Counted from the stretch's first letter, positions 44,074 to 53,669 are shown. The stretch: 64,000 bases of DNA from JAHRAW01 sp965212085 (GCA_965212085.1 OZ243042.1:1798001-1862000), one strand, 5' to 3'. The notes: generated from the sequence alone by a model not told the origin. Numbers and translations: made by a program.

Positions 44074-45741
44074 ATGTCAGACATAGAAATCGCGCAAAAC
44101 GCGCCCATCAAGCCGATAGCGGAAATCGCCGCCAGGCTGGACATCCCCGGTGAGGCGCTGGTGCCTTTCGGGCATACCAAGGCCAAGGTCAGCCTGGAGT
44201 TCGTCGAATCCCTGCGCGGGCGGGCGGACGGCAAACTGATACTGGTGACCGCCATCACCCCGACGCCGGCCGGGGAGGGCAAGACCACCACTTCCGTGGG
44301 GCTGACCGACGGCCTCAACAAACTCGGCAAGAAGGCCATGGTGTGCCTGCGCGAGCCTTCCCTGGGCCCCTGTTTCGGGATGAAGGGCGGGGCCGCCGGC
44401 GGCGGTTACGCGCAGGTGATCCCGATGGAGGACATCAACCTGCACTTCACCGGGGACTTCCACGCCATCACCTCGGCCCACAGTTTGCTGTCGGCGTTGA
44501 TTGACAATCACATTTACTGGGGCAACGAAGCGGGGCTTGACACCCGCCGGGTGGCGTGGCGGCGGGTGGTGGACATGAACGACCGCTCGCTGCGGCACAT
44601 CACCAGTTCCCTGGGGGGCGCGGCCAACGGCTATCCGCGGGAGGACGGCTTCGACATTACCGTGGCCTCCGAAGTGATGGCGATTTTCTGCCTGGCCCGG
44701 GACGCCAAAGACCTTGAAGAACGCCTCGGCCGCATCGTCATCGGCTACACCCGTGAGCGCGCGCCGGTGCGCGCCGAAGCGGTGCTGGCGCCCGGCCCGA
44801 TGACGGTTCTGCTCAAGGACGCCATCGCGCCGAACCTGGTGCAGACCCTGGAGCACAACCCGGCGTTCATCCACGGCGGGCCGTTCGCCAACATCGCCCA
44901 CGGCTGCAACTCGGTGATCGCCACCCGCGCCGCCTTGAAACTCGCGGACTATGTAGTCACCGAAGCCGGTTTCGGCGCCGACCTCGGCGCGGAAAAATTC
45001 TTCGACATCAAGTGCCGCAGCGCCGGCCTGGCACCGGATGCGGTGGTGCTGGTGGCCACCGTGCGGGCGCTGAAAATGCACGGCGGCGTTGGCAAGGACG
45101 ACCTCGGCAAGGAAAACGTGCGGGCGGTGGCCGATGGCTGCGTCAACCTCGCGCGCCACATCGAAAACATCAAGTCCTTTGGCGTGCCGGTGGTGGTCGC
45201 AATCAACCGTTTCAGCGCCGACACCGACGCCGAGATGGCGGCGGTGCGCGAGGTCGCCGGCGGCTACGGCGTAACCGCCATTGACGCGAACCACTGGTCG
45301 GACGGCGGCAACGGCGCGCTTCAACTCGCCGAAGAAATCGCCGCCGTAGCCAACGGCGGCGAAAGCCACTTCCGCACCGCGTACCCCGATGAAATGCCCT
45401 TGTGGGAAAAAATCAAAACCGTGGCCACCAACCTGTACCGCGCCACCGACATCACCGCCGACCAAAAAACCCGCAATCAGATTCACGATTTGCAGGACGG
45501 CGGCTTCGGCAACCTGCCGGTGTGCATCGCCAAAACCCAGTACAGTTTTTCCACCGACCCAACCCTGAAAGGCGCCCCCAGCGGGCACGTTGTGCCGGTG
45601 CGCGAAGTGCGGCTGTCCGCCGGCGCGGGGTTTGTGGTAGTGGTATGCGGCGACATCATGACCATGCCCGGCCTGCCCCGAACCCCCTCGGCCAACCGCA
45701 TTCGCTTGAACGACCGGGGTGAAGTGGAAGGGTTGTTCTAA
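44074..45741 (+). CDS. fhs: Formate–tetrahydrofolate ligase
   Basis: 555 aa, the family's full length. P-loop TPTPAGEGKTTTSVGL (~residue 60), LREPSLGPCFGMKGGAAGGG and a C-terminal GDIMTMPGLPRTPSA. It joins formate to THF with ATP, or runs in reverse to recover ATP from 10-formyl-THF produced by demethylation of methylated amines, which fits the sox/DMGDH/DmdA genes. The ATG at 44074 matches the usual N-terminus; the open frame upstream overlaps hflX. Confidence 0.95.
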   Translation: MSDIEIAQNAPIKPIAEIAARLDIPGEALVPFGHTKAKVSLEFVESLRGRADGKLILVTAITPTPAGEGKTTTSVGLTDGLNKLGKKAMVCLREPSLGPCFGMKGGAAGGGYAQVIPMEDINLHFTGDFHAITSAHSLLSALIDNHIYWGNEAGLDTRRVAWRRVVDMNDRSLRHITSSLGGAANGYPREDGFDITVASEVMAIFCLARDAKDLEERLGRIVIGYTRERAPVRAEAVLAPGPMTVLLKDAIAPNLVQTLEHNPAFIHGGPFANIAHGCNSVIATRAALKLADYVVTEAGFGADLGAEKFFDIKCRSAGLAPDAVVLVATVRALKMHGGVGKDDLGKENVRAVADGCVNLARHIENIKSFGVPVVVAINRFSADTDAEMAAVREVAGGYGVTAIDANHWSDGGNGALQLAEEIAAVANGGESHFRTAYPDEMPLWEKIKTVATNLYRATDITADQKTRNQIHDLQDGGFGNLPVCIAKTQYSFSTDPTLKGAPSGHVVPVREVRLSAGAGFVVVVCGDIMTMPGLPRTPSANRIRLNDRGEVEGLF

Positions 45742-45791
45742 GGTTGCTAAGCCGGGGCGGAAGCCGGGGCGGAAAATGAAAGTGTGCGTGG

Positions 45792-45913
45792 GCGCGTGAC
45801 GCGTATTGCGGGGGGGGGGGGAGACCCCCCGCGCCCCCCTGTACGGCGCGGGAAAACATCCTGTTTTCAGCGCCGCGCGCACATCCCTGTGCGCGACAGT
45901 CCGGCTATCGCCG
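45792..45913 (+). repeat. Dispersed multi-hairpin repeat R3, copy c
   Basis: Same modules as copy b, with a 12-G homopolymer (45810–45821) and its C partner. It is followed within 12 bases by the full palindromic element, forming a composite seen again at 57866–58137. Confidence 0.8.
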
Positions 45914-45924
45914 AACCAAAAAAA

Positions 45925-46119
45925 CTGGATTCCCGATACGATGAAAAATATAGTCGCTATGCTCCTTATTTTTCTATCGTTCGGGAATGACATCGAGGGA
46001 GATTTGTACTTTGCGGGTATAACACCGAGAGCGTGGCAACAACTCTGTCGTCATTCTCGAGCGTTAGTATCCGTTGCCGCGTTAGCGGCTTACGGACACT
46101 TGCGTACTCGGGAATCCAG
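45925..46119 (+). repeat. Full palindromic element, intergenic copy
   Basis: Ends CTGGATTCCCGA and TCGGGAATCCAG (one gap at the right end: GTACTCGGGAATCCAG). Internal arms TTCCCGA/TCGGGAA and the AGTATCCGT/ACGGACACT hairpin. About 195 bases, no gene inside: MITE-like. The 414-base gap 45742–46155 is filled by this and R3. Confidence 0.8.
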
Positions 46120-46155
46120 CCGGACTAACGCCGGCGGGTGGGCGGGAATGACCGG

Positions 46156-46920
46156 CTACCGCTCAAACAAACAACCGAAACCCGGCACATCAAAGGGGTG
46201 TTGCAGAAGTTTCAAGGCGTGCCAGATGATCGCCTGGTTGCTGGTGATGACGGGTTTGTTGATTTTTGTTTCGATTTTTTGGACTACCTGGGCTGAGCGC
46301 AGGGCGGTGCAGGAGATGAAGAGCAGGTCGGCGTCTTTTCGGCAGGCCTGGATGGCGGCGTCGTAAATGGAATCGTGGGTGACGCCGGTCATGTCGGTGT
46401 CGTCTGCGATGCCGAAGCCGTGGACGTTGATGACCTCGACGCCGCGGCCGCGGAAGAATTCCGCGAGTTCCCGGTTGACCGGCTCAATGTACGGGGTCAG
46501 GATGGAAATGCGCCGGGCTTCAAAACAGGCCAGCGCCGCCAGCGCCGCGGTAACCGGGGTGGTGCACGGCAGTTCGCTGCGGTCGGGGTGGCAGGCGCGC
46601 AGCAACCCGGTCACTTTCGCTTCGCCGATCACCGCGGTTCCCGAAGTGCAGGCGTAGATGAGCAGGTCCAGGGATGTTCCGGGCAGGATGCCGCCGGCCG
46701 CGCGGGTGATGTCCGGCGCCATGGCCAGCAGGTTTTCCACGGTGGTGGGGTTGCGGTTGTGCACGCGGTTGGTGAAGATTTCCACGCCGTCGGGGGCCAT
46801 CCGCCGCAGGTCCGCCTCGCTGTTGAGGTCGGTGCCCAGCGCCACCAGGCCGATGCGGCCTTTGGGCCCGATTTGCTCCGGCGCGCCCGACGGCGGGTGT
46901 TGTTGGTAGTCGGTCTGCAT
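46156..46920 (-). CDS. Asp/Glu racemase superfamily protein, maleate isomerase/EutA-like
   Basis: 254 aa. The two catalytic cysteines of the family are visible in LIYACTSGTAV (~residue 90) and LFISCTALRS (~residue 204). The superfamily includes maleate cis-trans isomerase, arylmalonate decarboxylase and the ectoine-utilisation protein EutA. Two DoeB/EutE-like genes elsewhere in the window favour EutA, but the genes are not clustered. It shares an operon direction with the hydroxyacyl-CoA dehydrogenase 13 bases upstream. Confidence 0.75.
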   Translation of the reverse strand: MQTDYQQHPPSGAPEQIGPKGRIGLVALGTDLNSEADLRRMAPDGVEIFTNRVHNRNPTTVENLLAMAPDITRAAGGILPGTSLDLLIYACTSGTAVIGEAKVTGLLRACHPDRSELPCTTPVTAALAALACFEARRISILTPYIEPVNRELAEFFRGRGVEVINVHGFGIADDTDMTGVTHDSIYDAAIQACRKDADLLFISCTALRSAQVVQKIETKINKPVITSNQAIIWHALKLLQHPFDVPGFGCLFER

Positions 46921-46933
46921 TATGAATTCGGTT

Positions 46934-48247
46934 TCAGGCCGGCACGCTTTCCCAGCGCCCTTCGGTATTCAGGAACTCGCGCCCGTCGTTGCGGTAAAAA
47001 CTTTGCTCGCCGTTGTCTTCCAAGAGGCGCAGCATTTTCGGCAGCGGCGTTGAAGTCTCGTAACACCACGCGCTCAGCACTTGCGCGCCGAGTTGGTCAA
47101 TCATCTCGAACGGGCCGCGTTGCCAGCCGAATCCCCAGCGCATGGCGCGGTCAACGTTGACGATGTCGTTGGCGATTTCCGGGACAAGGTCGGCGGCATA
47201 GCACAACGTGGTGGCGAGCAGGTCGCGGACGAAGCGGCCGTTGGCGCCGGTATCGGCGAACAGGCCGCCGGGGGTTTGTTGGTTTTCCGGCAGCGCAACG
47301 GGTTTCGGTTCGCGCCAGCGGTCGCCGTCCAGGTCGAAAACTTCCATGGTCTTGCGGCCGTCGTCGTGGCGCGTGAGTTTGTAAAATCCGCCGCCGGTTT
47401 TGCGGCCGAGTTGGCCGCGGTCGTGGAGGCGTTGCACGTTTTCGGTGAAGGCGATGAATTTCCGCCCCGCGTCTTTCGCCGGCAGGTTGGCTTCGAGGTT
47501 TTTGCCGACGTTGTGCATGACGTCGAGACCGATGAGGTCAATGAGGCCGTACAACCCGGTGGCCGGCAGGCCCAGCGGCGCCGAGGTCAGGGCGTCCACG
47601 GTTTCGATGTTCAAGCGGTCCTCGCGCATGGCTTTTTCGGCGAGGCGCAGGCCGGCCAGCATCCAGAAGCAGCCGATGCGGTTGCCGATGAAGTTGACCG
47701 TGTCCTTGGCGTGCACCACGCCTTTGCCGAGGCGTTCGCCGAGGAAGCCGGTCAGGGTTTCGATGGTCTCGCGCCGGGTGTGTTCGCCGGGCACCAGTTC
47801 CACCAGTTTCATCACGTGCGCCGGGTTGAAAAAGTGGGTGACGGCGATGTCCCGCTGCAAGCGTTGGGGCATGCCGGCGCAGATGCCGCTGAGCGGGATG
47901 CCCGAAGTGTTGGTGGTGATGATGGAGCCATCGGCGCGCAGCGTTTCAATCTTCGCAAACATTTCCCGCTTGATCTTCAAGTTCTCGACGATGGCCTCGC
48001 AGATCCACTGGCAGCCGGCGATTTTGCCGAGATCCGCGGCGAATGATCCGGTCGCAATGTTATCCAGCAGCGCGGCTTCCGGCACCACCGGCGAACGCCC
48101 CGCCGCGAGTTTTTGTTTGGCGGCATCGCACGCCGCCTGCTCCACGTCGAGCAGCAATACTTGACAGCCCGCGTTGGCGCACACGCCGGCGATGCCGCTG
48201 CCCATGATGCCGGCGCCGAGCACCGCAACTCGTTTGATTTCAGTCAT
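46934..48247 (-). CDS. 3-hydroxyacyl-CoA dehydrogenase, single-function
   Basis: 437 aa. N-terminal NAD domain (VAVLGAGIMGSGIAGVCANA) and the catalytic THFFNPAHVMKLVELV (~residue 140) with the His. Two C-terminal 3HCDH domains follow (NRIGCFWMLAG...; RAMRWGFGWQRGPFEMIDQLG). No enoyl-CoA hydratase domain, so it is shorter than FadB. It would work with the acyl-CoA ligase 66 bases upstream in breakdown of a short acyl-CoA, possibly from methylmercaptopropionate or a betaine side chain. Confidence 0.88.
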   Translation of the reverse strand: MTEIKRVAVLGAGIMGSGIAGVCANAGCQVLLLDVEQAACDAAKQKLAAGRSPVVPEAALLDNIATGSFAADLGKIAGCQWICEAIVENLKIKREMFAKIETLRADGSIITTNTSGIPLSGICAGMPQRLQRDIAVTHFFNPAHVMKLVELVPGEHTRRETIETLTGFLGERLGKGVVHAKDTVNFIGNRIGCFWMLAGLRLAEKAMREDRLNIETVDALTSAPLGLPATGLYGLIDLIGLDVMHNVGKNLEANLPAKDAGRKFIAFTENVQRLHDRGQLGRKTGGGFYKLTRHDDGRKTMEVFDLDGDRWREPKPVALPENQQTPGGLFADTGANGRFVRDLLATTLCYAADLVPEIANDIVNVDRAMRWGFGWQRGPFEMIDQLGAQVLSAWCYETSTPLPKMLRLLEDNGEQSFYRNDGREFLNTEGRWESVPA

Positions 48248-48313
48248 GTCAATACCGGTTTAAGTGTAAAAAAATATTTCGGCGGCGGGGTAGGGGGGAG
48301 GGGGGGGGGAGGG

Positions 48314-49984
48314 TCATACCGCGCCCGTACGCACCATTTCCCGCAGTTTGAATTTCTGGATTTTACCCGTCGAGGTCTTGGGCAGCTCCATAAAAACCAC
48401 CTGTTTGGGGCGCTTGTATCCGCTCAGATGCGCCCGGCAGAACTCGATGATCTCGTCCTCATCAACGGTTTCGGCGGATTCGCCGGCCTGCAACTCCACG
48501 AACGCGCACGGCGTCTCGCCCCATTTTTCATCGGGCTTGGCGACCACCGCCGCCGCCGCCACTTTGGGATGCCGGTATAACGCCGACTCCACTTCAATGG
48601 AGGAAATGTTTTCGCCGCCGGAGATGATGATGTCCTTGAGGCGGTCCTTGATTTCGATGTAGCCGTCGGCGTGCACCACCGCCAGGTCGCCGCTGTGAAA
48701 CCAGCCGTCCTTGAATGCATCACGGGTGGCTTCGGGATTTTTGTAGTAGCCCTTCATGGTGGTGTTCCCGGACAGCACGATCTCGCCGATGCTGCGGCCG
48801 TCCGCCGGCACCGGTTCGCCGCTTTCCACGCCGTGCACCCGCGCCGCCTCCATCATCGGCAGGCGCACGCCCTGGCGGGACTTGAGTTCCGCCTGCGCCT
48901 CCTTGTCCAATTTTTCCCACGCCTCCCGCCAGTCGCAGTACATCACGTGACCGTAAGTCTCGGTCAGGCCGTAGACGTGGGTGACACTAAAACCGAGGCG
49001 TTCGATTTTTTCCAGCACCTTGCTCGGCGGCGGCGCGCCGGCGGTCATCACCTGCACCGTGTAGTCGGTGGTTCGCTGCACTTCCGGCGGCGCGTCGGCG
49101 AGCATGGCGAGGATGATGGGCGCCGCCCCGAAGTGGGTGATCTTGTGCCGCGCGATGGCGTCAAAGATCAGGTCGGCGCGGATCAGGCGGTTGCACACCA
49201 GGGTTCCGCCCATCACTGCCATGCACCAGACGTGACCCCAGCCGTTGCAGTGGAACATGGGCACGGTGTACAGGTAGCGCGGGTGCTTGGGAATCTGCCA
49301 CGCGGCGATGGTGCCCATGGCCATAAGGTAGGCGCCGCGGTGGTGATAGACCACGCCCTTGGGGCGGCCGCTGGTGCCGGAGGTGTAGTTCAGGGTCAGC
49401 GCGTCCCATTCGGATTGGGGACGCCAGCGCGGATCGTTGCGCTCGGCTTGCGGGTCGCCGCTTGCCAGCAGTTCTTCGTAGTCCATGACGCCGAGTTTTT
49501 CGCCGTTGCCTTGCGGCGGCTGCGCCTGGGCGTCAACGATGTCGATGACTATGGGCGGTTTTTTGAGTTTCCCCAGTTGTGATAGCGCCCGCTTGACCAC
49601 GGCGGAGAAGTGGCTGTCGGTAATCAGCACCCGGCAGTCGCCGTGCTCAAGGATGTACGCCACCGTGTCCGCGTCCAGCCGGGTGTTGATGGCGTTGAGC
49701 ACGCCGCCGGACATGGGAACGCCGTAGTGGGCCTCCACGAGTTCCGGGGTGTTGGCCGCCATCATGGACACGGTGTCGCCGGTGGTAACGCCGAGGCCGT
49801 TGAGGGCCGACGCCAGTTGCGTGCAGCGTTGGGCGGTCTGCTTCCAGGTGTAGCGCCGTTCGTGGTAGACCACGCCGGGGTGTTCGGGGTAGGTGTCGGC
49901 GGCGCGGTTGAGAAACGAAATCGGCGACAGCTCGACGAAGTTGAGTCCGTTGACCGGCGGCAGGTTGTGGTAGTTTTCTTGCAT
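48314..49984 (-). CDS. Acyl-CoA synthetase, AlkK/DmdB-like
   Basis: 556 aa AMP-forming ligase. Motifs: A3 YTSGTSGRPKGVVYHHRG (~residue 200), A5 YGLTETYGHV, A7/A8 HSGDLAVVHADGYIEIKDR then KDIIISGGENISS, and the C-terminal catalytic Lys in KTSTGKIQKFKLR. N-terminal LSPISFLNRAADTYPEHPGV is typical of the DmdB/medium-chain group. DmdB activates methylmercaptopropionate after DmdA; a DmdA-like gene is in the window, but general short/medium-chain use is equally possible. A G-rich run lies just after the stop. Confidence 0.83.
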   Translation of the reverse strand: MQENYHNLPPVNGLNFVELSPISFLNRAADTYPEHPGVVYHERRYTWKQTAQRCTQLASALNGLGVTTGDTVSMMAANTPELVEAHYGVPMSGGVLNAINTRLDADTVAYILEHGDCRVLITDSHFSAVVKRALSQLGKLKKPPIVIDIVDAQAQPPQGNGEKLGVMDYEELLASGDPQAERNDPRWRPQSEWDALTLNYTSGTSGRPKGVVYHHRGAYLMAMGTIAAWQIPKHPRYLYTVPMFHCNGWGHVWCMAVMGGTLVCNRLIRADLIFDAIARHKITHFGAAPIILAMLADAPPEVQRTTDYTVQVMTAGAPPPSKVLEKIERLGFSVTHVYGLTETYGHVMYCDWREAWEKLDKEAQAELKSRQGVRLPMMEAARVHGVESGEPVPADGRSIGEIVLSGNTTMKGYYKNPEATRDAFKDGWFHSGDLAVVHADGYIEIKDRLKDIIISGGENISSIEVESALYRHPKVAAAAVVAKPDEKWGETPCAFVELQAGESAETVDEDEIIEFCRAHLSGYKRPKQVVFMELPKTSTGKIQKFKLREMVRTGAV

Positions 49985-50010
49985 GGATAAGGGAAATTAT
50001 TCGCCGAAGA

Positions 50011-50502
50011 TTACTCGGACGGCGTGAAAAAAACGCGCCCGGAGACGAGTTGTTCGAATACCTTGTAACGGGTTTCGCTCATCCCCAGCGCCGCGTAGGT
50101 TTTTTGCGCGACGCGGTTTTCGCGCTCCACGTAGAGGCGGAAGCCGCAGACGTTTTGATCCTGGGCCGCGAGTTGTTTGACGTAATCATACAACAATCGG
50201 TACAGCCCCCGGCGGCGCCATTGCCGGGCCACGTAGACGCTTTGGATCCACCACAATTCGCCGTTCCGCCAGTCGCTCCATTCCGTGGTCACCATGAGCG
50301 AGGCCACCAGGCCGCCGCGCACTTCGGCGACCACATAAAACCCGCGCGCGGGGTTTTCAAACACCGCCTTGACGCCGCTCAGAATGACCGCCGGAATCAG
50401 CGCCCGGTTTTCGGTTTCCATGGCGATGCCGCGGTTGAAGTCGGCGAGGGTTTGGGCGTCTTCAAGGGTGGCGTTGCGGACGGTGGCCTGTTCTTTGTGC
50501 AT
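50011..50502 (-). CDS. GNAT N-acetyltransferase
   Basis: 163 aa GNAT fold. The acetyl-CoA motif A is RQWRRRGLYRLLYDYVKQLA (~residues 93–112), preceded by a VYVA strand, with the C-terminal NRVAQKTYAALGM motif. Substrate unknown. It lies between the ligase and an AEC transporter on the same strand (26- and 31-base gaps). Confidence 0.85.
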   Translation of the reverse strand: MHKEQATVRNATLEDAQTLADFNRGIAMETENRALIPAVILSGVKAVFENPARGFYVVAEVRGGLVASLMVTTEWSDWRNGELWWIQSVYVARQWRRRGLYRLLYDYVKQLAAQDQNVCGFRLYVERENRVAQKTYAALGMSETRYKVFEQLVSGRVFFTPSE

Positions 50503-50533
50503 GATTATCGGTTAACTTGATTGGTCAACTTGA

Positions 50534-51481
50534 TTAGCGTAGCCCGTGCAGGTCTATGAGATACAAGAGCACCGGAATGGACAGCAATGAAAAAGTCGTG
50601 GACAGAAAGATCGCGGTGGTCGCCATCGCCTGGGCGGTATTGTAGCGCTCGGCGAAAATAAAAATGTTGACCCCGACCGGCTGCGCCGCCAGCAGGGTGG
50701 CGACGATGGCCCACAACGGGTCAATGCCGAATACATAGCGGCAGCTGACCCACACCACCAGCGGGAACAGCACGCACTTGGCGAGGATGATCACGCCGGT
50801 CTGTTTCAGGCGGCCGGCTATGCGGTATCCGGTCAAAGTCGCGCCCAGCGCAAACAAGGCGCAGGGCGTGACCGCATTTTGCATAAAACCGGCCAGGGTG
50901 TCCAGCGCCACGGGCACCGCCCAGCCCAGCCGGTTGAAGGCGACGCCGGCGATGATGCCGATGAGGATGGGATTGGTGGCGACGGCTTTGAGCATGTTCA
51001 CCAGCATCGAGCCGATGGACAGGCCCTCGCTGCGCCCGTATTCAAGGGCGATGGTGGTGATGGTAAAGGCGCTCAAGGCGTGGAACGCCAGCAGGATGAA
51101 AAACGGAATGGAGCCTTCCTCGCCGAAGGTCAGCAGCGCCAGCGGCAGGCCGAGCAGGATGGCGTTGCCGTAACTGAAGGAGAAGCCGGTGATGACCTGG
51201 GCCTCGAAATCGCGCCTGAAAGCGAGGCGGCTGACGAGCATGCCGGCGAGGTAAAAAACCGCCATCGGCGCGTAGTAACCGAGCACCAGCCGCCACGGAA
51301 TATCACCGACCAGGCCGGCGTGGGCCAGGGTTCGGAACAACAATAGCGGCACGGCAAAATTGTAGACAAAACCGGCCAAGCCGTCGGCGTTGTCCCGGGA
51401 AAAGTATCCCAGGCGGGTGGCGAAATAGCCGAGCAACCCAAGCCCGAATACCGGTATTGAGACTTCAAAAACGACGTTCAT
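50534..51481 (-). CDS. AEC-family transporter
   Basis: 315 aa with about ten hydrophobic segments in the two-halves pattern of the auxin efflux carrier family. Family-like features include GFVYNFAVPLLLFRTLA near residue 35 and the GVAFNRLGWAVP region. Bacterial members move dicarboxylates or other small acids (for example malonate or malate). Substrate not readable. Confidence 0.83.
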   Translation of the reverse strand: MNVVFEVSIPVFGLGLLGYFATRLGYFSRDNADGLAGFVYNFAVPLLLFRTLAHAGLVGDIPWRLVLGYYAPMAVFYLAGMLVSRLAFRRDFEAQVITGFSFSYGNAILLGLPLALLTFGEEGSIPFFILLAFHALSAFTITTIALEYGRSEGLSIGSMLVNMLKAVATNPILIGIIAGVAFNRLGWAVPVALDTLAGFMQNAVTPCALFALGATLTGYRIAGRLKQTGVIILAKCVLFPLVVWVSCRYVFGIDPLWAIVATLLAAQPVGVNIFIFAERYNTAQAMATTAIFLSTTFSLLSIPVLLYLIDLHGLR

Positions 51482-51668
51482 GGGGGGTGCGGTGGGTTTT
51501 GCACACTATACCGCACAATCCGCCGAAAATTGAAGCGGATGAAGTACCGTTGTGGAAACCGGCTACGCGGTGCGCCCGTGTCGGAGCGCCCTTATCGGAG
51601 TGCCGGACGCCGGTCAAGGTGCGGCGAAAGGAGATTCGCCGCCGCCGGTTGGGGGAAGGGGCTGAAGC

Positions 51669-52133
51669 CTAGTTCAGCACCGCAGGCCAGTTCTTGTTGC
51701 CGTCAACGATGAAGCGGTCCAGGTCGGCGCGCCAGCGGTCGTTGATCTCCTGATTATAATTGAGGTACAACTTGTCGTTGTGGACCGTCCACTGCAACGG
51801 ATCGCCGCTGGCGGTGTCCCCCTGGGAGACCGCCCAGGCGCAGTAACCGCCGTACTGCGGCGCGTAGGTTTCCGGGTCGGCGGTGAACTTGTCGAGATTT
51901 TCCCGGCTGGCGAAATGCCAGTCCGCGCCCTTGTACTTGGTCTTGAACGCCTTTTTCCCCTTGACCGGCTTGGCTTCGGTGAAATAAGCGGTCACGTCAT
52001 AACCGCCGGCGGCGACGCTGCTGAAATACGAGGTGTAAATCGGATCTTCCGCCCAGGCAGCGCCCGGCAGGGTCATCAGGGTCATTGTAGCCAGCGCCAA
52101 CGCGCCGGCCAGATTGCGTAGATAGTTTTTCAT
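51669..52133 (-). CDS. Secreted YHS-domain protein
   Basis: 154 aa. Signal peptide (residues 1–28, ending LPGAAWAED), then a YHS fold with GGYDVTAYFTEAKPVKGKKA, KYKGADWHFASRENLDKF and PQYGGYCAWAVS. This small periplasmic family often binds metal or accompanies redox proteins; the precise role is unknown. Downstream positions to 51481 show no gene. Confidence 0.82.
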   Translation of the reverse strand: MKNYLRNLAGALALATMTLMTLPGAAWAEDPIYTSYFSSVAAGGYDVTAYFTEAKPVKGKKAFKTKYKGADWHFASRENLDKFTADPETYAPQYGGYCAWAVSQGDTASGDPLQWTVHNDKLYLNYNQEINDRWRADLDRFIVDGNKNWPAVLN

Positions 52134-52258
52134 GGTCTGTTGATTTCTGTCTATGAAAGAGGTTGATGGATGCCGGATCCGCCCCGGCCCCGGCGGCGGT
52201 TCCAGATTTGCATGATACGGGCTATGACCGGCGTGGTTATATAAAGTTCCCGACATTT

Positions 52259-53479
52259 TTACGGTGGGGATTCCGGCAGTTCCGGCGCATCCTCAGCAAC
52301 AGGCAGCGAGATATTTTCAATCTTGTCCAGGGGTTTTTCCAGTACGCGGGTGCGGGTGGTTACCAATTCCTGGAAGTCACCGGTCAGGCTTTCGATTCGG
52401 CGGCCCAGTTTGTCCATTTGCTCGACGTATTTTTTCCATTGGTTTCTGAACTGGCCGACCAGCGCCATTACTTCCGAGGCGCGTTCGTTCATGGTGAAGT
52501 TGCGCGTTGCCTGGTGGATGAGCGAGAGCATCGCGTAGAGCGTCAGCGGCGAGCACAACAGCACGCGTTTTTCCAGGGCGTAGTCTATCAGGCCGGTGTC
52601 TTCGCGGTTGATGAAGCCGTAGATGGATTCGTTGGGGATGAACAGCATGACGTATTCAAGCGTTCCTTCGGCGGGGTTGATGTATTCGCGGCCGCACACG
52701 GAATTGACGTGGTTGCGCACGTTTTTCAGAAAAACGCCCTTCGCCCGGCCGCGCACTTCGTCGTCTTCGGCGGAGAGATAATTTTCGTAGTGGGCGAGGG
52801 GAAATTTCACGTCCATGTTCAATCTTTTTTCCTGGGGAAGCATAAAAGTGTAGTCGGGCCGCTGCCCGGATTCCACCGCGCTTTGTTTGGTGTAGTGCAC
52901 TTTTTCCATGAGGCCGACGAAGCGCAGGATGTCCTCGACCATGCGCTCGCCCCACTGCCCGCGTTGCTGGGATGACGACAGGATTTCCCGCAAACGCGCG
53001 GTGTTTTCGCTGAGCGCTTCGGTGGTTTTTTGGCTGGTGTCAATGCTGGATTTCAACTCGGTGGACTGCTTGTGAATGAACTCCAGTTTGTCGTTCATTC
53101 CCGACAGACTTTTATCTATGAGTTTTTTCTTTTCGTCCAGATCTTTTTCCGAACTTTCCTTGAGGAATTTAAACTGCTCGCCGGCCTGTTTGAGGAAGGT
53201 CTCGGAGTTGCGATGGGCGATGTCGGCGGCCATGGCCTTGAAGGCGTTTTCCATCTCCTGGCGGATTTCCTCCAGGCGTTTTTTCTCCGCCTCGAATTGT
53301 GTCTGCAAATTCTCCAGATTGGTTCGCGCGGCAACCTCGGATTCCCTGGCGGCGCGCAACTCGCCCTCCAGCCGGGCGACTGTTTCGGGGTCGCCCCCTG
53401 AACTGGATTTGGAACGGAACCACCAGCCAACGCCGATACCGGCGATCAGGCTTATGATGGCAATGGCGGCTTCAAGCAT
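52259..53479 (-). CDS. rmuC: DNA recombination protein RmuC
   Basis: 406 aa. N-terminal membrane anchor (AIAIISLIAGIGVGWWF), a long coiled coil (residues ~30–170) and the RmuC nuclease-like domain with QRGQWGERMVEDIL, MLPQEKRLNMDVKFPL and GTLEYVMLFIPNESIY. It limits DNA rearrangement in E. coli. ATG 53479 gives the typical N-terminus; the open frame beyond it crosses the 7-base tandem repeat and is not conserved. Confidence 0.93.
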   Translation of the reverse strand: MLEAAIAIISLIAGIGVGWWFRSKSSSGGDPETVARLEGELRAARESEVAARTNLENLQTQFEAEKKRLEEIRQEMENAFKAMAADIAHRNSETFLKQAGEQFKFLKESSEKDLDEKKKLIDKSLSGMNDKLEFIHKQSTELKSSIDTSQKTTEALSENTARLREILSSSQQRGQWGERMVEDILRFVGLMEKVHYTKQSAVESGQRPDYTFMLPQEKRLNMDVKFPLAHYENYLSAEDDEVRGRAKGVFLKNVRNHVNSVCGREYINPAEGTLEYVMLFIPNESIYGFINREDTGLIDYALEKRVLLCSPLTLYAMLSLIHQATRNFTMNERASEVMALVGQFRNQWKKYVEQMDKLGRRIESLTGDFQELVTTRTRVLEKPLDKIENISLPVAEDAPELPESPP

Positions 53480-53505
53480 GGAGACCTGCGGACGGGTAGT
53501 GAAAA

Positions 53506-53547
53506 TGGAAAGTGGAAAGTGGAAAGTGAAAAGTGAAAAGTGAAAGG
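53506..53547 (+). repeat. Six 7-base tandem repeats between rmuC and mttB3
   Basis: Units TGGAAAG x3, TGAAAAG x2 and TGAAAGG lie in the divergent 190-base intergenic region. Seven-base changes would alter promoter spacing for either gene. Confidence 0.85.
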
Positions 53548-53669
53548 CATACTGCCCCGGTCGGCGGATTATAACCCGGAATGCCCCCGCCGTCCGTTGC
53601 GCTTGTAAAGAAAGGCCATCTTTCCGATAATACGCCCGCCACACCAACCACCGAAACGCGGTCAAAACC

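Noticed and set aside
37092..46119. CRISPR array suggested by repeated palindromes
   Set aside because: Copies are kilobases apart, differ in length and orientation, and have no regular spacers or cas genes.
48285..48313. G-rich run after the acyl-CoA ligase as a quadruplex or switch
   Set aside because: Outside any coding frame and interrupted; no sign it affects either gene.
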